This document shows, one piece after another, positions 13,840 to 24,839 of a stretch of 64,000 nucleotides of DNA. The notes beneath the pieces are model-generated. The model was not told the DNA's origin, made no database searches, and saw only the letters and a list, made by a program, of their open reading frames with translations. The number at the start of each line of letters is the position of its first letter. The first letter of the stretch is position 1. Source of the stretch: Doryteuthis pealeii (Eukaryota; Mollusca; Cephalopoda; Myopsida; Loliginidae); assembly GCA_023376005.1 (NCBI GenBank), contig CM042151.1, forward strand, positions 82,245,492 to 82,309,491, given 5' to 3'. Made by a program: the position numbers and the translations under genes.

Positions 13840-14150
13840 ACGTCATTCACAAACCATCTCACTATAAAACTGAATTTAAATTTCTTTTTCACCCCACCTA
13901 TATACATATATCATCTAATTTAACCGGTTATAAAGGTAGACATTATATACCCACACCACTAAATAAAAATTCACTCAAGGGCGAGGGGGAGATATTACGT
14001 AAATAAACTATGAATTGATACTTTTGTCTCTTTTGTGGATTCTACTGTGGTAATTCTTCGACAAAGAGATGCACCACTTCTTGTAAGTTGACTATGCAAT
14101 AAAATACCTTATATACCAGCTCCGTTGTAATTCTTCTTTTATAATAATTG
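13840..14150. repeat. Retroelement-like block shared by A-D
   Basis: Aligned with 26040-26380 (B), 36840-37190 (C) and 48410-48750 (D). The 'gggagatattacgta' to 'ccagctcc' part also resembles the stretch near 46530-46640, as two old long terminal repeats flanking the pol debris would. In B (25942-26202) and D (48331-48591) a short plus-strand frame with KSHLQT and KLARYK is open, but it is closed in A and C. The LTR assignment is tentative. Confidence 0.35.
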
Positions 14151-16270
14151 AATACCAACGTAACGCCCGTGCGCTGTAATGTATATGACAAGTCGAAACG
14201 GCAAATAATATATCAAATATTATCGTAACCTTTAATTCAATACGATTTCTTAAAATCTTAAATTCATCTTCTAAATTTAATAAAATATATTGTTAAAAAG
14301 TGAAATGAACATTTTCTATATCTACTTCTTAAATTCAAAGACGCTTTGATAAAATCCAACCAACCAAATGTTCTTAATATTCAAATATTTCTGACAATTA
14401 TATTTCAAAAGAAAATACACATTCTTTCTATAATATAAATTGCATTTTTAAGCTTAGAAAAAATTGCAGATTTTCAGTCGTGCAAAAATATGAACATAAT
14501 GTGATAGTCTTTAATTAACTAAGAAAGGATATTAGGTTTAAGAATGAAAAATTCAATTAACTGATTCTACCAAATGTTCAGTGGTTAGAGGTAGAAAAGC
14601 AATATGAGCAGGACGAAGTAAATAGAAAAAATCGAATTTCTTTTCTATGGATAGCAGAAAGGATACAATCTACCTGCATAGAATATACTGTTAAACAGTA
14701 GAAATCCACACTTTCTATAGCGGCATTTAAAGACTTTTGATATTTTAATTTAAATTTATGTAAAGTTTTCTTGAATAAAAATATTCATCCTAATTTTAAT
14801 TCAACTGCTAAATTAGATTTTCCTTTCTGCCTTAAAACATATTACCATAAATGTTTCCTCCCTCTTTTTGTCAATCGAAAATTACGTTTAGCGAGGATTC
14901 TTAAATTAGGATTATTCTGTTAAATGATAAAATTCACATTCTCTATAATTAACAATTTGACCTCTGACATTTTAATTTTAAAAATTGTCAGTGCTCTAAC
15001 CCGACGCCATTTCTTGGAGGGGGAGGGCTTACAATAACCCCAATTCAATAATCACTTATAATTTTTTTCAATTTATATATGACTCCAGGAAAAAATAATT
15101 AATTCTTTTTATGAATAAATTGAATACGTATCAAGAATGAATAAAATTAAACGTCATTAGCATAAAATAACCCTACTGTTGCCATGCAGTAAAATAAAAT
15201 TAAAAATAAGGAAAATAAAAAAAACGAAAATCTTTTGTATTAAAAATCTACAGGTATTTTAGTCTTTTTTTTTCAAACTGGAAAAGTATTTACTTGCAAA
15301 CTGGAAAAATAATTATGTTTAAATTTCAAAAGAAGAAAAACAAAGCCTGTCTATAATATGAATTGAATTTTTAAGTTTAGAAAATAATTAACTTATAATT
15401 AACTAAAAAATGTTGCCATTTTTCCCCGGTGGAGGGGGGTGACCAAATACAAGACACACCAGAAATGGGACGTAAATCACGAAGAGCAAAGCAACCACGA
15501 GTTTCAACAAATCAATGAGTAGAAACAATTGAAGATATTATAGTGAACTAATTTTAGTAATCACTGGTTAAAACCGTCTTATTTTGTGGATCTGATATTT
15601 CCGTATATTTCATGAACTAATTCTTTGCACTATCAACTGATAATACTTTATACTTTACATTTCAAATAAAAATGACGTTTTTCAAGACACGTTTCTTATT
15701 TTACATCCGTATAGAAGTATCTTATCAATATATTTCCTTACGCATCATATAATAACACATGAAAATTATTAACATACAAAAGATATTATGAACGTTCATA
15801 TCAGCAGCCATTAAGGCAAGTGACATGTACACCCCCCTTAAAATATTACGCAGCATTTATTTATTAACAAGAGTCAAAATAGCATCTGGATTCTTATAAT
15901 TTAAGTGTTGTAGATTTCAAAAGGTTAAATTCAGTTCTGTTAAGAAAATATTTCTAAAACTTCAAGTCGTTTCTATTTGAAGAGTTGGGAAATTTCATTC
16001 AAATTTATCCCCCCCAAAAAAAAAAAATCTTTCAGGGTATCAAGTCATTCATTCCAAACGGAACAAAATGGTAAAAGTCGTATAAAAATTAAATTAACAA
16101 GAATATCATAATTATAACGTGATATTTAAACCGTCCCTCCCCATAAGAACTGCAATATGAAATACAATCGAAATTTGGCATTAAAAATTAAAACTAACAT
16201 TAAACATTCGTACATTCTTAATATAACAAGAAAAATAAAACCTTTAAATAAATATGAATGGTAAATTACA
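14150..16270. other. Intron of gene A, AT-rich, no gene seen
   Basis: Conserved with 26380-28230 (B) and 37200-39270 (C). Shared landmarks include a G-rich word with 'gacgccat' near 15000 and the 'atccgtatagaagtatctta' unit near 15700. No coding signal in any frame; the conservation reflects recent segment duplication. Confidence 0.6.
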
Positions 16271-16300
16271 TAGAACTAACCTTTTTCTGTACTCTCAGCT
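16271..16300 (-). other. Splice donor of the 5' exon, gene A
   Basis: Minus-strand AAAAAG|GTTAGT with the exon ending at 16281. The same place in B (28238) and C (39280) reads as G|GTGAGT. Together with the conserved acceptor at 11145 this defines an intron of about 5.1 kb in A. The upstream extent of the exon is not determined. Confidence 0.5.
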
Positions 16301-17718
16301 GATGGTAACTTTCAGAGAATGAATTAAATAGATATAATCCCGAAATATATGTTCGTAAAATAAAATACAGAATATTACACTAGCTAAATATTAGGGGAAT
16401 AAGATACTTTCGAGTGGACTTTTTTATTGCCTTCTGAGATATTATTCAAGTCCAACGTTTATTATTTTTTTAATAAATCTTACTACAAAAAAGAATTCCC
16501 TGCAAGGCAAGAAAAAGTTAAAAGATCTGGTAAACTAGGGTACGTGAGTTCGTTCTTTACTCGTACTTTTTGTAGCATTAATGGCATCTAAAAATGGAAA
16601 ACAGTTAGAAGATCATCGATAGACAAGATTTGTGGAATATTTTATGAGGTTAAAAAAACTACAAGGGCTTTTGAGATGTTCGCTAAGACAAATATCCTGA
16701 TTGACAAGTTAAAAGAGGATAAATGATTTTATTTAACATTTTTAAGTGTGAAGATAATAGTAAAAATATTTTAGAATTATGGGAGCCCATAACAGTTCAA
16801 ATTTTATCGAGAAAACTTCCACTGCGTAGCCAAAAAATGCAAGATAGAAATAACACAACAAGTACATGTGCAATGAAATAGTTGTTACTGTGCCCAGAGT
16901 GAAATTCTTAGTATTTTGAAGTAAAAATGGGGAAAATATATGTCAATCCTTAAAAGTGTAAATCTTCCGAAAATGATAAAGAACTTACGTTAGTGATGAT
17001 TCTAGAATATATGAAAATCTCGAAAAAAAAATGTTGCGCGTAGTTGCACATTTTAAATCATACATTTTAAGATAGATTGAATAAATCTTGTTTCCACACA
17101 AAAATATCATGTTGAACATGTCACCTTACAATCATTTAAAATTCACTATTAAATTTGTAAAAGAATAAAAATAGGTCCACTGTATCAGAGAAAAGACTTT
17201 TTCTCGCATCAATTCAAAATTTTAAATTTTAAAACTACTAAAAGACAAAACGCTACAAAAACTGTTTTTGAATTTTAAGAAAACAACTTTTCTGGGTGTT
17301 GAAAGTTCTATCATTTTTCAATATTTTTCTTTATTTAATCTTTTTTCAATGTGATATTCTTAATTTGATCTTTCTAGAAATGTGAAAATTAAGGACTGGA
17401 ATTTTTTCTATTATTAATGACCAACGGTCGAAAAACTACCTACAATCATATCTGATAAATAAATAAAAAACATTTTTTAATTTTTTTTTTAGCAAAATAA
17501 ACTATTCAGTATAAAATTAAATCGTTAAGGACTAAAGTGCTGGAATATCAGTAAAAATAGACAAATTTTTGATAACCATTTTAAAATTGAAAAATTAATC
17601 GAATATATCTATTTTTCACCATTAGCGTGATTTTCAATGTATTGAATAAAACCATTAATCTTATCTTGAGGATATTTTATATCAAGTTGCTTAAACTGTA
17701 AAATATAAAAGAAGTTTT
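16301..17718. other. AT-rich sequence upstream of gene A, no gene seen
   Basis: Similar to 28240-29600 in segment B. It should contain the first exon and promoter of gene A, but no convincing TATA box or initiator can be chosen in this composition. A word 'gtacgtgagttcgttctttactcgtac' style repeat recurs near 16540, 28500 and 39545. Confidence 0.4.
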
Positions 17719-17719
17719 T

Positions 17720-17910
17720 AGCTTATATATATATATATATATAAGTTAATGCGATATTGAAGCGATGATTTTTTTTAATTGAAATAAATTGAAAATTCCG
17801 AATATATATATATATATATATATAATATATATATATATGGGATGTTTTATATAAAGCGATGATTTTTTTTAATTGAAATAAATTGAAAATAATATATATA
17901 TATATATATA

Positions 17911-17956
<46 letters not shown>

Positions 17957-18012
17957 TATATGTATATATATATGCATATATATATATATGCATATATATA
18001 TATATATATATA

Positions 18013-18104
<92 letters not shown>

Positions 18105-18186
18105 TATATATATATATATATATATATATGCATATATATATATATATGCATATATATATATATATGCATATATATATATATATATA

Positions 18187-18246
<60 letters not shown>

Positions 18247-18320
18247 TATATATATATATATATCGGAATTTTCAATTTATTTCAATTAAAAAAATCATCG
18301 CTTTAATATCGTATTAACTT
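17720..18320. repeat. Large AT hairpin: inverted ~45-bp ends around (AT)n with ATGCAT
   Basis: The left end (17742-17803) holds 'gcgatattgaagcgatgatt' and 'aattgaaataaattgaaaattccg'. The right end (18263-18316) is its reverse complement. A second partial left end lies at 17856-17891. The interior is (AT)n with ATGCAT inserted many times at irregular spacing. Translations of this stretch are pure Tyr-Ile-His repeats and are not genes. Confidence 0.85.
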
Positions 18321-18557
18321 TTCGGTAAAAACGGTTTCAGACAGCTAGGGTCTTCAATAGCAGTGCGGGTGGGTTTTTGAGCAGGCACGGCTTAGCGTTT
18401 CTTAGAACAGGAGTACAGAACGCATTTATGCGATAATAACCACATTTTGTTTGTACTTCGTTTCGTTCACAAGCTACTACAACTTCTTCATCAATTCACA
18501 AGATACTATGACTTCTCTATCAAACGTTTGACAAAAAATAATCGGTTTTAACATTAG

Positions 18558-18860
18558 TAATGGAATCTAAAGCATTTTCAATCAAATTAGCGAGCTTTAA
18601 TTGACTTTTTTCAGTCCTAGACTAGCTATCTGACCACGTCTAAAGAACCCAATCTGCCCTACTATTAACTGGAGGGAGAAAAGATGGATTCTAGTAAAGG
18701 AATCTAAAGCATTTTCTATCAAATTAGTGAACTTTAATTGACTTTTTTCAGCCCTAGACTGGCTATCTTACCACGTCTAAAGAACCCAATCTGCCCTACT
18801 ATTAACTGGAGGAGAAAAGATAGATTCATACCGTTACTAAGTGTGAAGTGAAATTTAAAA
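18558..18860. repeat. 136-bp tandem duplication within a SINE-like repeat
   Basis: The word 'gtaatggaatctaaagcatt' at 18558 recurs as 'gtaaaggaatctaaagcatt' at 18694, and the following 'tttcag.cctagact' words repeat too. Segment B has a single copy near 29739. The family is the one seen near 1255-1765. Confidence 0.65.
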
Positions 18861-18913
18861 AAAACCTTGCTCAGGATTTCAACTACAATAATAATCATTA
18901 TACAACGCACCTC

Positions 18914-18982
18914 CATGCTCAGTGAGAATCGAACTCACTAAAATGGTGTGCTGATCTAGCTTTCTAACCATTATATCATGCG
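18914..18982 (-). repeat. tRNA-like sequence, probably a SINE head
   Basis: Read on the minus strand it has TAATGGTTAG (A-box region) and a perfect five-pair T stem, GTGAG-TTCGATT-CTCAC. The acceptor and anticodon stems do not fold well. A diverged copy stands in the same place in segment B (about 29965-30050). A real tRNA gene is unlikely. Confidence 0.5.
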
Positions 18983-19080
18983 AGCTGCTTATGTTCTCTT
19001 TTCATATAATCATTTATTAAGCCTAATTTTGATGTGGCACAAGGTCAGAAGTATTGGCTACCATGTGAGTATCGAAATTG

Positions 19081-19112
<32 letters not shown>

Positions 19113-19479
19113 CTGTGAAATAGAATAGACTATATTACACTTTAATATTACCGACGTTTTTAATTTCCAGAATGTATTCTTAAATAGAGGATTTCCAATG
19201 GAGTTGATCTATTTCATTTTTCCTAATATTCAACTTTAAAGACCGAATAAATGAACCACAGATCAAATATGAAAAATAAGAAAAAGAAAAATCGTTATTT
19301 AATATTCACCCCATTTCAAATTATTAGCCAAGTGACACTTTCCCATCCTATCCAAAAATTAAACGTTGGAATTTAATGAAATTATCAGAGATTGATGACA
19401 AATTGTATAAACATATAATCCATAAAAAATTCTAAAATAGGGAACAGAAGTTTCTGTTATTTACCTAATTTACTGAAAT

Positions 19480-19715
19480 CCGGGACCATATGACTTTTAG
19501 GCACCCCTCTTGCTTTGCTGATTCATAAGTACATTTTTTTCATTTACAGTCAACATCCGTTGGTTTGTTAGACGATTTTTAGAGATTTTTAATTATAAAA
19601 CTAACCCCTAACCCTAAACCCTAACCCCTAACAAACAAATGGATGTTGACGTGTAAATGAAAAAAATATACTTATGAATCAGCAAAGCAAAAGGGGTGCC
19701 TAAAAGTCATATGGT
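19480..19715. mobile_element. 236-bp inverted-repeat (MITE-like) element with telomere-like loop
   Basis: Arms of about 85 bp are near-perfect reverse complements (19486-19572 and 19629-19714). The loop at about 19600-19630 is a degenerate CCCTAA/CCCCTAA run. It is flanked by a 7-bp direct repeat CTGAAAT (19473-19479 and 19716-19722). Segment C has an uninterrupted equivalent near 42970-43000, which supports a real insertion in A. Confidence 0.8.
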
Positions 19716-19988
19716 CTGAAATTCAAATTATTAACGGTTTGTAATTAAAAATATCTGTGAAAAAGATAAAAAGAACCCTCTTTAATTGCTTCTTTTATAG
19801 ATTTTATGGATACATACAGTAAATAATATGAAATGAAATCGAAATAAATAAAAAAAGTAAAATTAAAAATGATTGTGGAGTTGGTTAATATAAGATAAGT
19901 GATCCTTTTTAAAAATGCCTTAGATGTCATTGGTTCATCGAACATGTCAATTTCTGAATATCCTTTGATTTAATTTTATATGAATCGT

Positions 19989-20177
19989 TTACCATTTCCT
20001 GTCGCAAGTCACCTTTCTTCTAAATCGGCGTCCATTCTTATAAACACGTCGTATCAGAACGCTCCACAAGTTTTCAATTGGGTTTAGATCTGGAGTAGTG
20101 GTCGGCCAGTTGATCTTCTGAGGTCCACAGAAGTCTAAGTTTTGTAGGTACTCCGTAGTTTTATGGGCTGAATACAA
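19989..20177 (-). pseudogene. Tc1/mariner transposase remnant, segment A
   Basis: About 60 residues of the C-terminal catalytic region are open, with the diagnostic PDLNPIENLW. Upstream are HKTTEYLQ and GPQKINWP. The glutamate of the DDE triad lies in the PIENLW motif; the first two acidic residues are absent because only the 3' end is left. Copies lie at 43268-43453 and, inverted, at 54859-55041. It is not an active transposon. Confidence 0.85.
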
Positions 20178-20199
20178 AGGGACATTATTTTGTATAAAT

Positions 20200-21030
20200 A
20201 TAATGGTTCTCCTGAAAATGATTGTTTTTAGAGAGGAAATAAAATCAGAGAAGCACTAGAAGTGAAAGAAAGTAGCAGTGATTCATTTTAAAATGCAGAG
20301 AATGTCATATGATAAATTAGTAATTTCAAAATAATTTATTTGAAAAATAGATTATATTTCAGTATCATTTTCTATTTTTTAAATTATTTTTACTTTGCTG
20401 GTTGATTTAAAAAAGATTTAGAGACGCATAGGAAATGAAAGAACGAAAGGAAAATAAAACAGAAGCGAATTTTCAAACGAGTTTATTACAAAAGAAAAAT
20501 TAAAATTACATGAATCAAAGTAAAAGAAATGAATGCAAAGAATACATTTGTCAATGAAAATAAAAATCATAGACAATAAATTTGAATAAAAAAGGAAATG
20601 TGACGAAAATAAGTAAACCTCGTAGGTAATTGAAATTACGTTTGAGATATTTCCTTTAAATTAGAAATTCATTTTTAAAAGAAAACTGTCCAAAGATTTC
20701 TTGCTCATTCAATGAGAATTAGAATCCCAAGAATTCTTTTGAAAAGGTAAAATAAAAATGATAAGTTGGTGAAGGATAAACTCAAATCAATTGTTGATAA
20801 AAAGAAATCAAGAAACTATTTACAAAAGAAAGAAAGTATTTACAAATTAATTAATTAAAATTTTGCTAAAAAGGCATTTGAGAAGTATCGAACTAAACCG
20901 GTAATCAAGAAACCAAGAAAATATATTTCAAATTAAAATTTCGTTTTAAAAAAATCTTGTGAGAAGTATCGAACTGTAATACAAAAATATATTTTCTTTA
21001 GATTTTCCTAATACCAAATAGGAATATATA
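20200..21030. other. Junction between segments A and B, no gene seen
   Basis: AT-rich sequence. 20450-21030 matches 33230-33640 and 43860-44340, which sit in the same place before gene tails C and D. This shared block is the gene-3' edge of the duplicated unit. Confidence 0.5.
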
Positions 21031-21034
21031 AGTT

Positions 21035-21708
21035 TCCGATTATCCGGATAAATCTTCATTTCCATAAACTGGTAATATCACTGGCCTCTCGAGTCTTGTT
21101 CTATATTCAAGTGATATTTTCACATCCGTTTCTTATTTGGATTATTTGATCTGTTCCAGTGGTAATACTTCCATAATTCAAGATGAACATATCTTTATAT
21201 TTTATGGTTATTTAATCCATGAAATTTCCTCATATACACGATCTCCAATTATAATGTTTGTTTCTACCCCACCCTAGAAGGTGTTTGGGAAACTTTGTTA
21301 ATTCCGTGTTGATTAACTTGTAAAGTGTTGGTCATGAGTATTTTGTACGAAACAGAAGATTTGTAGTTGTGAGTTTACGTCGGTTTGACAAGTATTGATG
21401 TAGTTTTTGTTTCTGGTAAAAATTCTTCTATTGTATTCAATTGTGGGTATTCATTTACTGAATTGTGAATATTAAGATTAAATTGAATGTGGAATACACT
21501 TTTCTTTCCCAATTTTTCTAAGAAATATTGTCATTTATACATAATTCCGATTGTCCGTTTAGTTTTTCTATTCTTATTTGTCAGTGGCCTCTCAATCCTT
21601 CTATTCTCTTCTTCAATTCGACTTGGATTCATTGAGATATTTTGTTGCCTTGTTCTATATAGAAATGATTTCATAATTTCTTTCTAGCGTTTGTGTATTC
21701 GATCTGTA
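21035..21708 (-). pseudogene. Decayed tail region of zinc-finger gene B
   Basis: On the minus strand, in broken frames, this continues the tail motifs of gene C (FNLNIHNSVN, LETN-like words, SRIEEENRR at about 21600). It repeats the coiled-coil-like module found at 21830-21990, so the tail was once longer. Stops and frameshifts show this end is no longer coding. Confidence 0.55.
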
Positions 21709-23385
21709 TCAGGGGAAATAATTCCATAATTCCATATCTTCAGTTAGTAAAAGTCCTGATGTTTCTTTGATCTGTGGAAATAGTTCTTCATTCGTATTTG
21801 TCAGTTGACTCTCGAGCCTTTTATTTTCTTCTTCAATTCGACTTGTATTCATTGAGAGATTTTGTTGGCTTGTTCTATATTGAAGTGATGTTTCATCATT
21901 CATTTCTATCGTTTGTGTTATTCGATCTGTGTCAGGGGAAATAATTCCATAATTTGGAGGGAACAGATTTTCAGTTTGTGAAAAACCTGATGTTTCTTCG
22001 ATCAATGGAAATAGATCCAATAAATCATCAACTGAAATATTTGTTTCTAATCCCGAAGAAATATTTAAGAAATGTTCTTCTTTCTGTGTCAATAAACTGG
22101 TGAGGTGTTGGTCATTAATTCTTCTAAGAAGAGACATTTTGTATTTGTAAGTTAACATCTGTCTTTGTGATTGTTGATCTATTATTTTGTTCTGATAAAC
22201 AATCTTCAAATGTCTTTGATTTCTGATATTCGTAAGTATTTTCTAAGAGGGAAACCTTTTGCTTTTGGGAATTGGTATCCGAGTTCATGATTGTTGATAA
22301 TTTGTTTGTTTGTGGTAATGATTCTTCTAATGTATTCGGTTTCTGAAATTCAAGACTTACAACAAAACGTTCGCTGCTTTCCTTGCATATATTCTGCCTC
22401 TCTGTTGTATGTGTGCAGTTATGATATGTTAAAGAGCAAGAATGTCTAAAGGCTTTGTGGCATTTGTCACATTTGAATGGCTTCTCTCCTGTATGTATCC
22501 GTTGATGACGCATCAAACTGTATTTCCAAGAAAAACTTTTGTCGCATATATTACACGTAACGGTCTATTTTCTGTATGTGTCCGTTGATGATTTGCCAAA
22601 ATGCCTTGCTGAGAAAAACTTTTGTGACATATCTTACATACAAAAGGCCTCTCTCCTGTGTGTGTGCGTTGATGGGTTGCCAAAATGCCTTGCTGAGAAA
22701 AACTTTTGTGACATATCTTACATACAAAAGGCCTTTCTCCTGTATGTGTGCGTTGATGTCTTGTTAAATAGCTTTGATTAGCACAACTTTTATCACATAT
22801 TTTACACATAAATGGTCTCTTTCCTGTATGTGTGCGTTGATGTATTGTTAAATTCCTTTGATCAGCAAAACTTTTGTGACATATTTTACACATAAATGGT
22901 CTCTCTCCTGTATGTGTGCGTTGATGAATTATCAATCTGCATTTCTGAGGAAAACTTTTGTCGCATATATTACATGTAAACGGTCTATTTCCTATATGTG
23001 TGTGTTGATGGGTTATCAAAGTGCCGTGCTGAGAAAAACTTTTGTCACATATCTTACATATAAAGGGCCTCTCTCCCGTATGTATGCGTTGATGATCTTT
23101 TAAATGGAAAGAATATTGAAAATCTTTGTTACATTCATCACATTTGAAGGGTCTCTCTCCTGTATGTGTGCGTTGATGACGTATTACATTGGATTTCCCA
23201 GCAAAACTTTTGTCACATATCTTACATGTAAATTGCCTCTCTTCTGTATGTTCGCGCATATGTTCTCTTAAATCTGATTCAATTGTAAAAGCTTTCCCAA
23301 TTACAGAGCATTCAATTGCCATATTTTGTATATGTTTTCCTATATGAACTTTTAAGTTTCCTTTCAAATTAGAACTTACTGACAT
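21709..23385 (-). pseudogene. C2H2 zinc-finger gene B, two frameshifts
   Basis: The start at 23385 gives MSVSSNLK. Residues 5-18 look like the second half of a lost finger, and residues 26-46 are a finger lacking its second cysteine (CSVIGK). Fingers 1-8 then run at exact 28-residue spacing from about residue 54 to 270, all C-x2-C-x12-H-x3-H with TGERP-type linkers. Fingers 7 and 8 are almost identical, a recent 84-bp duplication. Against gene D, one missing A near 22558 and a 2-bp loss near 22125 shift the frame, after which come two more fingers and a polar tail ending in a predicted coiled coil (SRIEEENKRLESQL). Probably non-functional beyond finger 8 unless these are errors. Confidence 0.8.
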
Positions 23386-23685
23386 TAATCGAATTTCAAC
23401 ACCTGTCCTGTGTGTGTATATTCAATCTTTTAATGACGAAATTTCTGAATTGTGAATATATCCAGTAATTTGTAACCGGTGACGTAATATAAGATTTCTC
23501 CTCAATTCTCTTCCGTAATAATTCTGTTTTCACAATCCAACAATATCTTATGCGTCTGGCAATTCAATGTGTATGTATGCCAAATATACTGTTAAAAGTA
23601 AATCAGCAAATTATATTCCAATATGTAAAATACAGGATCCTTTATAGTTAAGCAACACGTGAGACGTATTTCCTTGACGAAAAAT
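23386..23685 (-). other. 5' untranslated part of the coding exon, gene B
   Basis: Bounded by a minus-strand acceptor TTTGATTGCAG, with the AG at 23686-23687. In-frame stops precede the ATG. It contains the conserved 'gcaacacgtgag' word (reverse orientation) and an ACGTAA-like CRE half-site near 23482; roles are not shown. Confidence 0.6.
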
Positions 23686-23874
23686 CTGCAATCAAATAAA
23701 CAATGAAATTAAAAGATAGACAAGTACATTATTTCAAATTATCCGAGAAAATGATAAAGATTAATGTTCAAAAACGAAATTTATTTATTTAGAATTATAT
23801 GAGACCAAAGTTATAACGCATATTAGCTAACACTAAATCCATACTTTTGTGACCTCTCCGACAAAGGATACATG

Positions 23875-24832
23875 TGTAATAAACAGTATTAGCATGCAAG
23901 CATATGGTGATGAGAAAAGGAACAAAACACAGATTTTAAGTTCAAAATTGTATTGAAAATAACATGAAAACGGTAAAAAGATAGAAATGAGAATTACAGG
24001 ATAAATTTGGTGATAGTTGTGGGTGAATATTAAGTCCGTAAAGTGTCCAGCTTGACTGTGGTAGTGGGGTGGTGATGTAGGCAGAATATTGTGTATGTGG
24101 TGGTAGGCACTGTGTCTTGAATAAAAGTCAGTGAGTGTCAGGTGGCCAAGTCAGTTGTAGTTTAGGTAGGTGGGCAGAAGAACCAGTGGTAGTGATGGGT
24201 GTTGGTAGGTGAGTCGAGTCTTGTGTTTTGATGTCGTTAGCGGTTGCTGAACGAAATGGAATTTCCTTGTTTCAGTCGGTATACCTGTTTGTTGTTGTTG
24301 TTGTTCTAGGCAGAATATTGTGTATTGATAGTAGCGTTTTTTTGTATCGTCGAATGATGATGTAGAAATGTTCGCTTGTTGACTTGACTGCCTTGTGAGG
24401 TCAGGTTTGGGTAAGTGGGTGGTGTAGGTGAATCGCCGCCTGTGATGTTGATTTCTCTTGCGAGCGCTCGTGTCAGCGTGTATTCGAAATGACGCCCTGG
24501 ACCTCTCTGCCGTCTGCCTTTCAGAATGTTTATTTATAGAGGACGGCGGTCCCAAATCGGATCAATTGAAGTTATTTTCACTTCACCCGGGAATCGCTTT
24601 CATTGGATGAAAATGCGAATTTTATTTACCACTTTTTTTTATTTTTATTTAATGTTAGGAATTGACTATCAAAGCGGAACTCCCGATCGGAGCCCATGCG
24701 CAGATATGTGTTAAAATGGTCATTCTGTTTTAGGTAACGATAGAGGACACTTCCGATTTTGTTTGTTTTCTTGGCGAGTGTATGTATCTTTTATTAGTGA
24801 ATCGGGAGATTTCTACATTTGCTTATACAACA
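23875..24832. mobile_element. Probable solo LTR, 958 bp
   Basis: An insertion beginning TGTAATAA and ending TTATACAACA, flanked by a 4-bp direct repeat CATG (23871-23874 and 24833-24836). Segment D has the empty site near 46559 with one CATG. TG...CA ends, the short duplication and the lack of coding sequence fit a solo LTR left by recombination. A 134-residue minus-strand frame (24151-24555, QQQQQ tract) has no recognised domain. The base composition is richer in GC than its surroundings. Confidence 0.7.
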
Positions 24833-24839
24833 CATGTCC

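Noticed and set aside
17723..18317. Several long open frames on both strands in the AT hairpin
   Set aside because: They encode only Tyr-Ile-His-type repeats from (AT)n with ATGCAT, in all frames and both strands. Simple repeat, not coding.
18914..18982. Functional tRNA gene
   Set aside because: The T arm is good but the acceptor and anticodon stems fail, and a diverged copy sits in the same place in segment B. A SINE head explains it better.
19596..19632. Interstitial telomere from a chromosome fusion
   Set aside because: The run is only a few degenerate CCCTAA units and lies exactly in the loop of a short inverted-repeat element with target duplications.
22539..23103. Plus-strand frames across the zinc-finger array (for example 22539-22781, 45571-45816)
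   Set aside because: They are antisense shadows of the finger repeats and share the same 84-base periodicity.
24151..24555. 134-residue minus-strand frame with a glutamine run as a gene
   Set aside because: It lies wholly inside a precisely bounded insertion that looks like a solo LTR, and no domain or splice context supports it.
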